Positions 44,438-55,007 of a stretch of DNA of 64,000 bases are shown here, in pieces. Made by a program: the position numbers and the translations under genes. Source of the DNA: Bacteroidales bacterium UBA5197 (lineage in GTDB: Bacteria > Bacteroidota > Bacteroidia > Bacteroidales > Lentimicrobiaceae); assembly GCA_002412885.1 (NCBI GenBank), contig DHVX01000062.1, positions 219,425 through 283,424 on the forward strand, read 5' to 3'. How positions within the stretch are numbered: the first letter of the stretch is position 1; each line of letters opens with the position of its first letter. The notes under the pieces were generated by a model that did not search any database, had not been told where the DNA came from, and saw nothing but the letters and a program-made list of their open reading frames with translations.

Positions 44438-47400
44438 TCAGCTTTTCACAAATCTGGCTCTGGCTTTAAGTCTGACCATATAAAACAGGTGGTAAACTGC
44501 AGGTACAACAAGTAATGTGAGGAAGGTGGCAAAGCCAAGTCCGAAAATAATGGTCCACGACATTGGTCCCCAGAAAAGTGCATTGTCACCACCAAAATAA
44601 ATGTCCGGGTCAAAGCGCTCGAAAAGTCCGATAAAGTCAATATTCAACCCTACTGCAAGTGGTATCAGTCCAAGAATGGTGGTTACAGCAGTGAGCAACA
44701 CCGGTCGCAAACGTGTTTTTCCTGCTTCTATCATACATTCTATTGATTCTTTTACAGGAAGGTCATCATTGAGGTCAATGCCCATCTCGGCCTTCTTATT
44801 GGCTTTGAGCAGCGTGATATAGTCAATCAGCACGATTGCATTATTTACAACCACACCAGCCAGCGACACAATACCAATACCGGTCATAATTACCACAAAA
44901 CTCATCCCGAAGGTAGCCAGACCACCGAATACACCGATTGTACTGAGTACTACGCTGATCATGATGATTACCGGCTTAACTACAGAATTGAATTGTCCGA
45001 CAAGAATCAGCAGAATAATTGAAACCGCGATAAGCATTGCTCTGATAAGAAATGCCATTGATTCCTCCTGTTCCTGCTGCTCACCGGTAAAGCTGTAATT
45101 GTAGCCTTCGGGGAAGTTCAGATCAGCTACTATGGGTTTAATCATATTGTTGATTTCGGTGGCATTGTAGCCTTCAATTACATTTGACCACACGGTAATG
45201 GCTCTGTCTCCATCTTTTCTGAGAACCGAACCATAGGTAGAACTGAGCGAAATATCTGCAACAGCAGAAACCGGGACCTGCACAATTTTTCCTGATGCCT
45301 GATCGCGGAAAGTAATCAACTGGTTGAGTACGGTTGATATGTTGTATCGGTATTCATCTTTCATTCTGAGCTGTATCGGATAATCATCTTCACCCATCTT
45401 GAATTTTGAAACTTCAGAGCCAAAAATTGCGGTTCGGATGGTTGAGGCAATTTGCCCTGTTGAAAGTCCGAATCTACGTGCTTTGTCACGATCGATGGTA
45501 ATATTGAGTTCAGGCTGACCAAGGTCGAGGTCAATCTGAAGGCCTTCAATACCCGGGATGCGTGATGCATTTATTGCATTCATCACAGAATCTGTTATCA
45601 GCAGCAATTGGTCAAATTCTCTTCCTGTAATTTCAATGTTGATGGGTTTGCCAACCGGTGGTCCGTCCATTTGTTTTTCAATGGTCATCAATACACCAGG
45701 ATAAACACCCAATAGACTGTCAGATAAACGTTTGAGCAATTCGTCGGTATGAATTCCGCCGCGCTCCTGAAAATCTATGAACGTTACTGTTGTCAAACCG
45801 CGGTTTGGACCACCACCACGACCTGAAAAACCTTCATTTTCGCCCATTGCACCGCTACCTGTATTGGTAAGGATTGATTTAACAATGTGCTTTTCCGGCG
45901 CCAGTATGCGACCAATATGATCTTCAATAACTACCATTACTGAATCGGTGTAATCAATGTCCGTTCCCAAAGGAAGTTCAGCAAGTATATTGATGTATTT
46001 CGGTTCACCAGCCGGGAAGAACTCAACTTTTGGATTGGACCCGAAATAAAATGCTATGGTGATGAACATCAGCCCGAAGCTACCAATAAAAACCCAAAGT
46101 GAATTGCGCCTGCGAAGCACAAATGCCAGAGTCTTTGAATATAAATCTTCAACCCACACCAGCAGAACGGTCTGAAACCAGCGCGCCAGGCTGTTAAGAA
46201 ACAAAAGATTGGCAATGCCAATGAGCGCAAATAGCACCAGCAGGTTAGCAATGATGTTTTGTTTCATAAAGTAAAAGAAAACAGCAACTCCTACCATGGC
46301 GCCGGCAACAATAATGGTTCTCTTTGCGTTGGGGCGATCATTGATGTCTTCTTTTTTATAGAACACAGCTGCAATAACCGGAATAATTACCAATGCAGAG
46401 AATAGTGAGGCAGTTAAGGTTATCACCAGAGTCATCGGCAGAAACTTCATAAATTCGCCCATGATTGAGTCCCAGAATATAAGCGGGAAGAAAGCAGCAA
46501 GTGTGGTTGCGGTTGAAGAGATGATTGGTACGGCAATTTCTCCCACAGCCCTTCGGGCAGCTTCAAAAACTTTAAATCCGCGATCGGTGTACCTATGTAT
46601 GTTTTCAACAACCACAATGGCATTGTCAACCAGCATTCCCAGCGCAAGGATAAGCGAGAAAAGTACGATCATGTTGATGCGGAAGTCCATCAATCCCATA
46701 ACCATAAACGAAATAAACATCGAAAGCGGGATCGAAAGGCCTACAAACAGTGAGTTTCGGGTTCCAAGGAAAAAGAAAAGCACCATTACCACGAAGATGA
46801 TCCCCATGATTATGCTGTTCTCGAGGTTGCTCAGCTGGTTTTTAATTTCTTCCGACTGGTCGTTGGTGATGGTGATTACCAGATCCTGAGGAATGGCTTT
46901 TGTTTCTTTGGCATTTTTGAGAATATCAAAAACCTGTGAAGTGGCAGCTAAAAGATTTTCTCCGCCTTTTTTTACAACCTGAAGCGAAACAACCGGCTGT
47001 TTGTTCAGGCGGGCGTAACTGGTTGCATCCTCAAAGCCGAAGCTTACATCGGCAATATCGCGCAGATACACAATATCTCCGTCTTCATGTTTTACAATAA
47101 TGTCTCCGATTTCCTTAACGGATACAAATTCTCCTGCAATCCTGACAGTACGCCTGTCGCGGCCAACTTTGAGTTCACCGCCTGACATTGAAACGTTTTC
47201 ATTTTTAATGGCTGTTTCAATGTCGCTGAAACTAAGTTTTACGGCATCCATGCGATGCTGATCAACCTGAACCTTTACTTCGCGTTCGGTAATTCCCTTG
47301 ATTTCAACTTTTGAAATTTCAGTAATGGTTTCAATCTCATCTTCAAGATATTCGGCGTAAATCTTCAGCTCATTGATGCTGTAGTCGCCCGAAATATTGA

Positions 47401-47854
47401 TATTGATGATTGGGAATTCGGTAAAATCAATATCTGTAACCATAGGATCTTCAAGCAGATCGGAGGGGAGATCCTTTTTTGACTTATCCACAGCATCTTT
47501 CACATCCTGAAGTGCCGTTTTTATGTCAACATCCGTGTTAAATTCAACAAAAATGTTCGACACATCCTGGCTTGATGTGGATGACAATTGTTTGATGCCA
47601 TCTACCGATTCAAGCTCTTTTTCAAGCGGCCTGGTAATAAGGTTTTCCATATCGATGGGCGGATTTCCAGGATATATGGTCTGAACCATTATTGTTGGAA
47701 TAACAATATCAGGAAATAATTCCTTGGGAAGCGAACGGTATGAGTATATCCCGAAGAATAACAGCAACAGCATCAACAGGAATACTGTATTTTTATTTTT
47801 CAGAGCCCAGGTGGTTGGTGCAAAGTCTCTGGGTTTATTGGCTTTTTCAGTCAT
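44438..47854 (-). CDS. Efflux RND transporter permease (AcrB/HAE-type)
   Basis: The protein has 1138 residues. It has TM1 near the N-terminus, two large periplasmic loops and TM2-6 and TM8-12 clusters, as in the AcrB/MexB superfamily. Recognisable parts are PTIMVQTIYPGNPPIDMENLITRPLE, GMLVDNAIVVVENIHRYTDRG with the proton-relay Asp region, and GIVSLAGVVVNNAIVLIDY. It exports drugs, lipophiles or metabolites with proton coupling. It is last in a tetR-tolC-adaptor-permease operon and starts 7 bases after the adaptor stop. Confidence 0.95.
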   Translation of the reverse strand: MTEKANKPRDFAPTTWALKNKNTVFLLMLLLLFFGIYSYRSLPKELFPDIVIPTIMVQTIYPGNPPIDMENLITRPLEKELESVDGIKQLSSTSSQDVSNIFVEFNTDVDIKTALQDVKDAVDKSKKDLPSDLLEDPMVTDIDFTEFPIININISGDYSINELKIYAEYLEDEIETITEISKVEIKGITEREVKVQVDQHRMDAVKLSFSDIETAIKNENVSMSGGELKVGRDRRTVRIAGEFVSVKEIGDIIVKHEDGDIVYLRDIADVSFGFEDATSYARLNKQPVVSLQVVKKGGENLLAATSQVFDILKNAKETKAIPQDLVITITNDQSEEIKNQLSNLENSIIMGIIFVVMVLFFFLGTRNSLFVGLSIPLSMFISFMVMGLMDFRINMIVLFSLILALGMLVDNAIVVVENIHRYTDRGFKVFEAARRAVGEIAVPIISSTATTLAAFFPLIFWDSIMGEFMKFLPMTLVITLTASLFSALVIIPVIAAVFYKKEDINDRPNAKRTIIVAGAMVGVAVFFYFMKQNIIANLLVLFALIGIANLLFLNSLARWFQTVLLVWVEDLYSKTLAFVLRRRNSLWVFIGSFGLMFITIAFYFGSNPKVEFFPAGEPKYINILAELPLGTDIDYTDSVMVVIEDHIGRILAPEKHIVKSILTNTGSGAMGENEGFSGRGGGPNRGLTTVTFIDFQERGGIHTDELLKRLSDSLLGVYPGVLMTIEKQMDGPPVGKPINIEITGREFDQLLLITDSVMNAINASRIPGIEGLQIDLDLGQPELNITIDRDKARRFGLSTGQIASTIRTAIFGSEVSKFKMGEDDYPIQLRMKDEYRYNISTVLNQLITFRDQASGKIVQVPVSAVADISLSSTYGSVLRKDGDRAITVWSNVIEGYNATEINNMIKPIVADLNFPEGYNYSFTGEQQEQEESMAFLIRAMLIAVSIILLILVGQFNSVVKPVIIMISVVLSTIGVFGGLATFGMSFVVIMTGIGIVSLAGVVVNNAIVLIDYITLLKANKKAEMGIDLNDDLPVKESIECMIEAGKTRLRPVLLTAVTTILGLIPLAVGLNIDFIGLFERFDPDIYFGGDNALFWGPMSWTIIFGLGFATFLTLLVVPAVYHLFYMVRLKARARFVKS

Positions 47855-47861
47855 GATTCAG

Positions 47862-49016
47862 TTATTTGGCAGATTTTGAAGGTTCAATTGAAAGATATAC
47901 CCCATCGCTTACCCGGTTAAAACCATCAAGAATGATTTTATCACCGGTTTTTAACCCTGAAAGAATTTCAGTTTTACCCAGATAACTTTTCCCGGCCTTT
48001 ACATATACCTTGCGGGCAACGTAATCGGGGCTGTTATTAAAAGCAGCATAAATGTATTTGCCTTTCAGGTCTTCTTTGAGAAGGCGCGATGGAATTATCA
48101 TTGCTTCTGAATTTGAATAATCATTGATAAGCAAGGTAGCCATCATGTTTGGCTTTATGGCTCCATCCTGATTCTTAAGTTTTACCTGCACTTCAAAAGT
48201 CCTGTTCCCCGGATTTATGGCACTGCCAACCCGGTCAACCTGAAGCTTTTTTGAAAATTCAGGATATGAAGGAAATCCGAGCAAAATGTCATCCCCTTTT
48301 TTCACGAAAGGCAAAAATGCTTCCGAGACATTTGCTTTGACATAAAGTTCGTCAAGATTTACAACATGAATCATTGTCATGCCCGGCATGGCAAGCTCCC
48401 CGTTTTTCTGATTCACGCGCTCAACTATTCCTGATACCGGTGTGGTAACCTTCGCCATATCAAGCTGTGCATTCAGGGTAGCCAGACGATTTTCGAGGTT
48501 TTCTTTGTTGTTTTTGGCTTCAAGAAACTGCATTTCCGATCCGATTTTCTGATCCCACAACCTTTGCTGGCGCTGATAAAGGTCAGTAGCCAGTTTGAGT
48601 GAAGTTTTCAACTCATCAACCGATTTCATGATAACCTGAGTATTTAGCTTTGCAAGCACTTGTCCGCGCTGCACCCTGTCGCCTTCTTTTACGTAGATTG
48701 CAGTAATTTGTCCGCTGATTTCGGGGCTGATCAATGCTTCGCTGACAGCTACTACATTACCGGTAGCTTCAACAAAGTGCTCAAAAACGGCAGGCTTGAG
48801 TTCTTCGAGTACAACAGGAACCTTATTCTGATCCTCATCGCCATTGTCCATGGCTGCAAGTTCTTTCTCAAGTTCTTTGATTTTAATTTCTATTTCTTTG
48901 GATTGCTTATGATAAGCATCCAGTTTTTTGCGGATGGCATCCGGGCCTTTTTCTGTGCTGCATGCAGCAAGGAATATTACAGCCACTAAGGATAATAGGA
49001 AAGTTAAGCGCTTCAT
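47862..49016 (-). CDS. RND efflux periplasmic adaptor (MFP)
   Basis: From ATG at 49014-49016 the product has 384 residues. It begins with a lipoprotein signal (LLSLVAVIFLAACST; lipobox Cys in AACS). A coiled-coil N-terminal helix, a biotinyl-lipoyl-type hairpin (EISGQITAIYVKEGDRVQRGQVLA), a second coiled coil (LATDLYQRQQRLWDQKIGS) and beta-barrel domains are in order. It bridges the RND permease and TolC. The frame extends 11 codons further upstream without support. Confidence 0.93.
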   Translation of the reverse strand: MKRLTFLLSLVAVIFLAACSTEKGPDAIRKKLDAYHKQSKEIEIKIKELEKELAAMDNGDEDQNKVPVVLEELKPAVFEHFVEATGNVVAVSEALISPEISGQITAIYVKEGDRVQRGQVLAKLNTQVIMKSVDELKTSLKLATDLYQRQQRLWDQKIGSEMQFLEAKNNKENLENRLATLNAQLDMAKVTTPVSGIVERVNQKNGELAMPGMTMIHVVNLDELYVKANVSEAFLPFVKKGDDILLGFPSYPEFSKKLQVDRVGSAINPGNRTFEVQVKLKNQDGAIKPNMMATLLINDYSNSEAMIIPSRLLKEDLKGKYIYAAFNNSPDYVARKVYVKAGKSYLGKTEILSGLKTGDKIILDGFNRVSDGVYLSIEPSKSAK

Positions 49017-49076
49017 GGTAGTTGTTATTTTGAAAGAGTTGTTCTTCATTTTTTTTGTTTGTAAAATGGGCAGTTT

Positions 49077-50429
49077 TTATTCGGGTATTTCGGTCAGGCT
49101 TTCGAGGGCAACACTTTTGTTGAGCACATTCATTGCTGCGTTTATGTATTGCGATTGTGTACTCAGGTATTGATTATGGGCATTCATGAGATCAAGGCTG
49201 CCGGAAATTCCTTCCTGATATTTAACGCCGGTTCTCCGGAATATTTTTTCAGACAGTGCCCGGTTTTGCCGGGTAGTTCCGTAAGTCAGCAATGCATTCC
49301 TCAATTCATTGCTGGTGTTCTGATATTGAATTTTAAGGCTGTTTCCCACTTGTTCTTCGGCAATCATGGTTTTTTCAACCTGCACTTTTGCCTGGTTTAC
49401 TTTGGATCTTCTATCACCGCTGCTGAAAATAGGTATATTCATATTTACACCCCAAACCGAACTTGAGTACCACTTTCCTTTTGAATCAAAGAAGTTCCAT
49501 TCTGCTCTTTGCGCCTGTGTCTGATAATTCAGGAAAGCCGAAAGTGACGGCAGATAGAGGCTCTTTTGTTGCCTGAGCTGCAAAAATGCCAGTTCCTGTT
49601 GTTTCTTCAATATCCTGAAATCGATGTTGCTGTTAAGGTTAAATGATTCATCCATCAAGACAGCTGGTTTTGTTTCATCAATTAACTCAGCTATGCTTTG
49701 AGTCAGCACAATTTCAGTAGTTTCGGGCAATCCCATATGATATTTTAGGTAACTACGGGCAATGTTGAGCTGATTCAGCGCATTTGTGCGACTAACTTCC
49801 AGTTCAGAAGTCATCAGTTGCAACTGGTCGTAATCGGTTTCTTCTACGAGGCCGTTTTCAAAGATGATCCGCGTTTCATCGGCAAGCTTTTTTGTGATTG
49901 CGTAAGTTGAATCAATGATTTTGATACTTTCCTCGGTTGCAAGAACCAGAAAGTAGGCTTCCGAAACGGTTTTCCGGATATCCACAACAGTTTTTGCCTG
50001 ATCTTCCCTGCTTTTTTCGACAAACGCTTTTGCAGCCTGCAAGCCCACGAGATAAGTGCCGCTAAAAACAAGCTGATTGACATTTAATCCTGCATTTCCG
50101 CTGTATTTGGTTCCAAATGGTAACGGAACAAATTCTTCAGATTGCCCAAGAAACTCGCCTGGTATCAACTGAACAGGCAATGCAATGTTATCGTTGAATC
50201 CTATGGTTGCATCTATCTGTGGTAAACCGGTTGCTGTGAGTTCTTTTACCTGAAATCGGGCTGTTTCAATATCGGCATTGGCCTGCCTGACTGTATAGGC
50301 GCGCTCTGCAGCAATATCGCGGGCTTGTTTCAGGCTCACCGAAACTGTTTGCTGCGAAAATGCATTGCCTCCGCTTATAAGTAGTATCAGCAGTAAAAGA
50401 ATTGCTGACGATTTTAATGCTCTTTTCAT
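49077..50429 (-). CDS. TolC-family outer-membrane efflux protein
   Basis: The protein has 450 residues. Signal peptide: LLLLILLISGGNAFSQ. Internal duplicated helical repeats of the OEP type are present, with SLKQARDIAAERAYTVRQANADIETARFQVKE at the start of the first and PSLSAFLNYQ in the barrel part. It provides the outer-membrane channel for the RND pump encoded downstream. The gap to the adaptor is 60 bases. Confidence 0.93.
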   Translation of the reverse strand: MKRALKSSAILLLLILLISGGNAFSQQTVSVSLKQARDIAAERAYTVRQANADIETARFQVKELTATGLPQIDATIGFNDNIALPVQLIPGEFLGQSEEFVPLPFGTKYSGNAGLNVNQLVFSGTYLVGLQAAKAFVEKSREDQAKTVVDIRKTVSEAYFLVLATEESIKIIDSTYAITKKLADETRIIFENGLVEETDYDQLQLMTSELEVSRTNALNQLNIARSYLKYHMGLPETTEIVLTQSIAELIDETKPAVLMDESFNLNSNIDFRILKKQQELAFLQLRQQKSLYLPSLSAFLNYQTQAQRAEWNFFDSKGKWYSSSVWGVNMNIPIFSSGDRRSKVNQAKVQVEKTMIAEEQVGNSLKIQYQNTSNELRNALLTYGTTRQNRALSEKIFRRTGVKYQEGISGSLDLMNAHNQYLSTQSQYINAAMNVLNKSVALESLTEIPE

Positions 50430-50466
50430 TGGTAGTAAAATTGAGATTTTGAGTGTGTGTTTTTAA

Positions 50467-51078
50467 TCAAAGGTTTAATTCATTCATTTTTCTTTCGTAA
50501 TATGCTATGCCTTCGGCATTTGAAATGCCCCCGATGTGATTTTCGAACATCACCTGAAATACCTTTTCCTGCGAAAATTCAACAGAGGATAGAAATTCGG
50601 GATCATGAACATCTCTGAGCTTCTGAACATAAAGTTTTGCGACAAGATCGGCATCAATGTCAGACCGGTAAATGCCTTCTTTAATTCCCTGATCCAGATT
50701 TTCTTTAATGTGTTTGTAAACATGTTCCCGTTTAGCACTTACAAAACTTCTGTACAAAGCCGGGTAGAATTTTTCAAGATCGAAAGCTACAACAGGGTTA
50801 AAATCCTTCATTTCTTCGCTCACTTTCATGCTTACTCTTAACAGAATATCAATGGCGTTCAGGCCTTCTCCGTCCTCAACAATGCATGCCTGACTGTCAT
50901 CAACGTGGTGAGAAAGCAGTTTTTCAATCAAATCAGGTTTGTTTTCAACGTACTGATAAAGCGTTTTTTTCGACATTCCCATTTCTTTGGCAATGTCGTC
51001 CATCGATATACTCCGTATGCCGTACTTCTTGAACAGTTTTGCGGAAGTCTGCAGAATCAGAGTCAATTTTTCATTCAT
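50467..51078 (-). CDS. TetR/AcrR-family transcriptional regulator
   Basis: The protein has 203 residues. The N-terminal helix-turn-helix is typical: SAKLFKKYGIRSISMDDIAKEMGMSKKTLYQYVENKPDLIEKLL. The C-terminal ligand domain is divergent, as usual. It is first in the tetR-tolC-adaptor-RND operon, separated by 37 bases from tolC, so it very likely represses its own operon. Its upstream gap (51079-51463) would hold the operator; I could not identify a clean palindrome there. Confidence 0.92.
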   Translation of the reverse strand: MNEKLTLILQTSAKLFKKYGIRSISMDDIAKEMGMSKKTLYQYVENKPDLIEKLLSHHVDDSQACIVEDGEGLNAIDILLRVSMKVSEEMKDFNPVVAFDLEKFYPALYRSFVSAKREHVYKHIKENLDQGIKEGIYRSDIDADLVAKLYVQKLRDVHDPEFLSSVEFSQEKVFQVMFENHIGGISNAEGIAYYERKMNELNL

Positions 51079-51463
51079 GATTTTTCATTCAAAATTTGTG
51101 AAAATTTATGGTGATGGTTTCCTTTTCAAACATCAGATTACCCGGCAAAGGTAAACTATACAAGAGAAAAGGAAACAAAGTACACCATAAACGTTTCCGG
51201 GTATATATTGTTCAGAGAGGTAATGTGTTTTATTTGTTTGCAAAAGTATTGTGTGATTGCGCTATGATAAATTTTAAATCGGTGAACTCCCGATTTTCCC
51301 GGATGAGTGGTTTCATTTGTGGGATGAGTTGATTGTCATTTGCAGAACAAAAATCAAAACATATAGAGAGAAAGATACAAAAAAAGATGCCATCCTTGAT
51401 TAAAGAATGGCATTAGAAACAATTGCTATTGCTCTTGTGAAGCCCAGATAGGCGTTTTTCTTT
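51079..51463. other. Intergenic region upstream of the efflux operon
   Basis: 385 bases that hold the tetR promoter on the left and the terminator of the upstream coiled-coil gene (51377-51413). No gene is visible. Short plus-strand frames have no family resemblance. Confidence 0.45.
51377..51413 (-). terminator. Rho-independent terminator
   Basis: ATGCCAT/ATGGCAT stem with partial extension. On the minus strand it is followed by CTTTTTTTG. It ends the coiled-coil protein gene. Confidence 0.65.
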
Positions 51464-52381
51464 CTATTTCAGCTCAAAGCTGGTTTGTCCGATTTCTGTA
51501 TCATCGGCATAAACCGTGACCACATAAACTCCTTCCGGCAGGTTTTCCTTGGTTGATCTGTTTACCCAATAGGAGCATAAGTTGATGGCCAGATTCTGAT
51601 AATTTGCGGTTTCACGGGTGGTGTATTGCAGAATTTCACCTTTATAACTGAAGGAATAGTCATCGCCCTTACCCTGCGAAAGAATCAGTTTATCAGGGCG
51701 CGCAATGCGGATGTAAACCAGTTTAGCCCCAGCTGAAAGCAGTGGATTTTCGCCCAACGTAAAACAAACTTTTATTCTTTCAACCCGCTTGGCTTTATCG
51801 GTTGGGCGTTCTTTGGTGCCGCTTCCACGCACGCCGGTAGCTGTTATCTGGTATGCCCTCAGCACAGCTGCCATACTTACTTTTTCGGTAAGGGCTTCTT
51901 TGTCTTTTTGGAGTGTGCTGGTTTTTTGCTGCTCTTTTTGGTAACTGGTTCGTATCTGCTCGTTTTCTTCTTTCAGTTCGCGGTTCACGGTGTAGAGGGA
52001 GTCTATCTGTTTCAGATAACCCTGAGAAATTACGCGCAGACGGTCAAGTTTCTTCTTGACTTTGTAAAATTCATACTGTGTGTCAAGCAGTTTTCTGATT
52101 TCCAATGCATTGGCCTGAATAATGCTGTCTTTTGCAGCCAGAGAATCCGAAAAAGTTCCGTATTCCAGCTTAATGTTGTTGTGTTCGGCAATCAGAGAAT
52201 CGAGTTCCTGTTTTTGCTCTACGCGTTGCATTTCTTTTTCTTCGAGCAAACCTCCCAGCCTTGAGCGGGTTGAAAGATAAAGCCAGGCCAGAAGTGCCAG
52301 CGCTGCAATCAGAACAATAATAAGAATCCATGATTTATTTTGTCCTCTTTTGTTGACATTGATGTCATTCATATTTTCCAT
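51464..52381 (-). CDS. Membrane-anchored coiled-coil protein
   Basis: The protein has 305 residues. One transmembrane helix lies at about residues 18-38 (WILIIVLIAALALLAWLYL). A long coiled coil follows to about residue 170 with heptad-like EKEMQRVEQKQELDSLIAEHN and LKEENEQIRTSYQKEQQK. A beta-rich C-terminal domain (~residues 175-305) ends with GVYVVTVYADDTEIG. The layout suggests an envelope-spanning protein whose C-terminus is periplasmic. Function is unknown. Confidence 0.7.
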   Translation of the reverse strand: MENMNDINVNKRGQNKSWILIIVLIAALALLAWLYLSTRSRLGGLLEEKEMQRVEQKQELDSLIAEHNNIKLEYGTFSDSLAAKDSIIQANALEIRKLLDTQYEFYKVKKKLDRLRVISQGYLKQIDSLYTVNRELKEENEQIRTSYQKEQQKTSTLQKDKEALTEKVSMAAVLRAYQITATGVRGSGTKERPTDKAKRVERIKVCFTLGENPLLSAGAKLVYIRIARPDKLILSQGKGDDYSFSYKGEILQYTTRETANYQNLAINLCSYWVNRSTKENLPEGVYVVTVYADDTEIGQTSFELK

Positions 52382-52826
52382 AAGTCGCTTTGAATTTGAC
52401 TTGTAAAAATGCCTTTTAATTATTTAAAAGGTGTTGCACTGGTTAATAACGCACAATTGTATGCAAAATTACAGATTTTAGATGGAAAGTGGGTAGATTT
52501 TTATCCTTTTTGAGATCAATAGCCTGATATTTCTTTATATCGCTGCTTCTTTTTCAACTGATGAAAAATAAGGTTAGGAAGAAAAATAAGGTTGGAGGTG
52601 TCCGGGTGGGTTCATTGTTACTAAGGTTTAGAAGGTAAATTAAGGTTGGTCCTGCTCCAAATAAAGTGGAGTAGTACTTTCAAATTGTTCCAGACCTTTG
52701 AATAAAGATAACGATAACTGATGTCAACTATTGAAATAAGAATCGAAGTATTATAATTAGTGATACCAAAAAAAGGGACTGCTGTAATCTCAGCAATCCC
52801 TTTTTTGGTAAGATTCGTGGATCAAT
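52382..52826. other. Gene-free interval, 445 bases
   Basis: It contains the terminator of the C69 peptidase (52766-52808) and presumably the promoter of the coiled-coil gene. An AAGGTTnGG word is repeated four times between 52570 and 52650 (TAAGGTTAGG, TAAGGTTGGAGG, CTAAGGTTTAG, TTAAGGTTGG). No gene is visible. Confidence 0.45.
52766..52808. terminator. Strong bidirectional terminator
   Basis: A long stem pairs CCAAAAAAAGGGA-TGCTG with CAGCA-TCCCTTTTTTGG around a 6-base loop. It has A/T runs on both sides and so can act in either direction. It lies 19 bases past the C69 peptidase stop. Confidence 0.85.
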
Positions 52827-54500
52827 TTAATGACTTTCGCCGCCAAATTTAAACTTATCGCCGGTTTTTTCAAGAATCATACGGTAATATGACTCATCAT
52901 ATCCCGGGTATTTAACTTTGGGATTCTGATTGTTTCCGTCTTTTACTTTCACGTTTCCGTCAAGGTATTTTGTGAAGAGATAGCGATAGAGTTCTTTCCA
53001 TCGCGTTACTGTGCTGTTTCCCTGATTTACAGAGTAATCTGTCAGAAATTCACGGGCTTTGGTGGGGTCTTGTTTATAAAGTTCAACGGCTGCTTTGTCA
53101 ACGACATCGGTATAGGAAACAAACTTTCCTTCGAGTGCCGATTGAACTTTCTGAATGTCAACAATCATATCTTTATAACGGGTATAAGCCAGGTTTGAAA
53201 CCTGATTAAATACCCAAAATGCTGCATTGTCAGAAAACTCCATCATACTGCCATTGCCAACAGCAAAAGCTTCAGGAACTGCGGTGATGCCGCAATACAT
53301 CGGTACATAAACCGAAGTATATGAATCGTCAACTCCAAACCATAAGATTCCACCTACCGGGTCGGGCAACCATGAGCGCGATTGCGAAACAAATGAGAAT
53401 CCGGTTTGCTGTGTTGAAATTGCCCTTTCGTGGAAATAGGTTTCTCCGTCCACTTTCCAGGTCATGGGTCTCCAGCGCACAATTGACTGATAAGGGCCTG
53501 CGCCAACATCTTTGGTCATATCCAGGTCAGTTCCCTGGTAATAATCGCGCATCATGCCGATTACATCCTGAACGCTGAGTTTTTTATCGGGTTTTACCCA
53601 CAAAGGCATACGGTTTTTCAGGTCGTAACCTTTGGCATATTCAGCATATTTATCCATTCCGGTGCTCACTCTGTTGAATCCGGCCCAAACCCTTGCTTCA
53701 CAGAAGCGGGCAGCACCAAAATCGACAGGAGCGTAGGTATCAGAAAAACTGAAGTCTTTGTCTTCGCCACTGAAATATTTCATTTCGCGGGCAAAACTGA
53801 TAACATCGGGTGAATAGATGCAATTTTCGGGATCGTTAAGCGGGAAAGTAGTGATGCGGGCCTGATTGGCATGTCCTGAAATATAGCCATCGGGAATGCG
53901 CATAGCCACCCAAACAGCGCCTTTGTTGTGAACTTTGCGCACACGGCCACGCTTATCGGCAACATCACGCGGAGAACCTTTGCCAATCATTTCCATAACC
54001 CATACTTCGTTGGGATCGGCAATTGAGAATGATTCGCCTGAGCTGTAGTAGCCGTATTCAGCAAGAAGTTCGCCAATAACACGAATGGCTTCGCGGGCGG
54101 TTTTGGCGCGCTGCAGGGTAATATACATCAGGGTGCCATAGTCAATAATACCGGTAGTGTCAACCAGTTCGGGAAGTCCGCCATAGGTAGTTTCACCAAT
54201 GGCAAGCTGGTGTTCGTTCATATTGCCAACCACCGAATAAGTGTGTCTGGCTTGTTTTATTTTGCCGAGGTACTTACCGGTATCCCATTCATACACATCA
54301 AGCATGGTTCCTTCGGGATAATCGGCTGCCGGCCTGAAATAGAGTTCTCCGTAAAGTACATGAGAATCAGCGGCATAAGTAATCATGGTTGAGCCATCGG
54401 TTGATGCGCCTTTGGTCACCAGAAAATTGGTGCAGGCCAGCAATGGCTGTGCAACCAAAAGCATGGCCGCGACAACGAGTGTTAAACTTTTTTTGAGCAT
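52827..54500 (-). CDS. Secreted C69-family dipeptidase
   Basis: From ATG at 54498-54500 the product has 557 residues. A signal peptide (LTLVVAAMLLVAQPLLA) ends right before Cys23, which starts CTNFLVTKGASTDGSTM, the Ntn-hydrolase pattern of PepD/C69 in which the exposed Cys is the nucleophile. VWVMEMIGKGSPR and other family segments are present. The upstream frame extends 47 codons without coding character. It probably hydrolyses dipeptides in the periplasm. Confidence 0.9.
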   Translation of the reverse strand: MLKKSLTLVVAAMLLVAQPLLACTNFLVTKGASTDGSTMITYAADSHVLYGELYFRPAADYPEGTMLDVYEWDTGKYLGKIKQARHTYSVVGNMNEHQLAIGETTYGGLPELVDTTGIIDYGTLMYITLQRAKTAREAIRVIGELLAEYGYYSSGESFSIADPNEVWVMEMIGKGSPRDVADKRGRVRKVHNKGAVWVAMRIPDGYISGHANQARITTFPLNDPENCIYSPDVISFAREMKYFSGEDKDFSFSDTYAPVDFGAARFCEARVWAGFNRVSTGMDKYAEYAKGYDLKNRMPLWVKPDKKLSVQDVIGMMRDYYQGTDLDMTKDVGAGPYQSIVRWRPMTWKVDGETYFHERAISTQQTGFSFVSQSRSWLPDPVGGILWFGVDDSYTSVYVPMYCGITAVPEAFAVGNGSMMEFSDNAAFWVFNQVSNLAYTRYKDMIVDIQKVQSALEGKFVSYTDVVDKAAVELYKQDPTKAREFLTDYSVNQGNSTVTRWKELYRYLFTKYLDGNVKVKDGNNQNPKVKYPGYDESYYRMILEKTGDKFKFGGESH

Positions 54501-55007
54501 ATTGTTGGTTTTTAATGGATAAACGTCAAATGTGCAATTCCGTTCACAAATACAAATCAGCCGATTGCAACGAACGGGCAGCCAAAATACAAAAAGATTT
54601 TTTAATGGAGATGGTTTTTCGCAAAGTGGCAGGAATATCAAATTAACTTCCGCAAATAGAACACAGCTTTTATCCCCCTCTTATCCCCCTTTTGGCCTTC
54701 GACCCCCATTCGACAAGCTCAGGGCAGGCGGCTCAGGCACCAGGGGGACGATAAGCCCGGTTTCTTTTTGATGCATGTTGAATTATATTTTCGCAAAAGT
54801 GAATCGCCGGCTTAGGCAAGAAAAAAGTCCTGAAATTCATGACACTAATGATAAAAAATCTTAAAATATTCAGAAATGCTGGTGGAACGGTTCTCCCCCG
54901 GTGCCTGAGCCTGCCTGCCTTGCACTTTGGCAGGCGGAGTCGAAGGCCAGGGGGAGTTAGAGGGGGTAACACTGAATCGCATATAAAGCGGAAACCCTCA
55001 GTTAACA
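54501..55007. repeat. Intergenic region with C-rich dispersed inverted repeats
   Basis: It contains two C-rich modules. The first (54675-54750) has TTCGACAAGCTCAGGGCAGG and GGCTCAGGCACCAGGGGG. The second (54885-54975) has CCCCCGGTGCCTGAGCC and GGAGTCGAAGGCCAGGGGG in the opposite orientation. Together they form a large inverted pair over about 300 bases. No gene is visible. Confidence 0.55.
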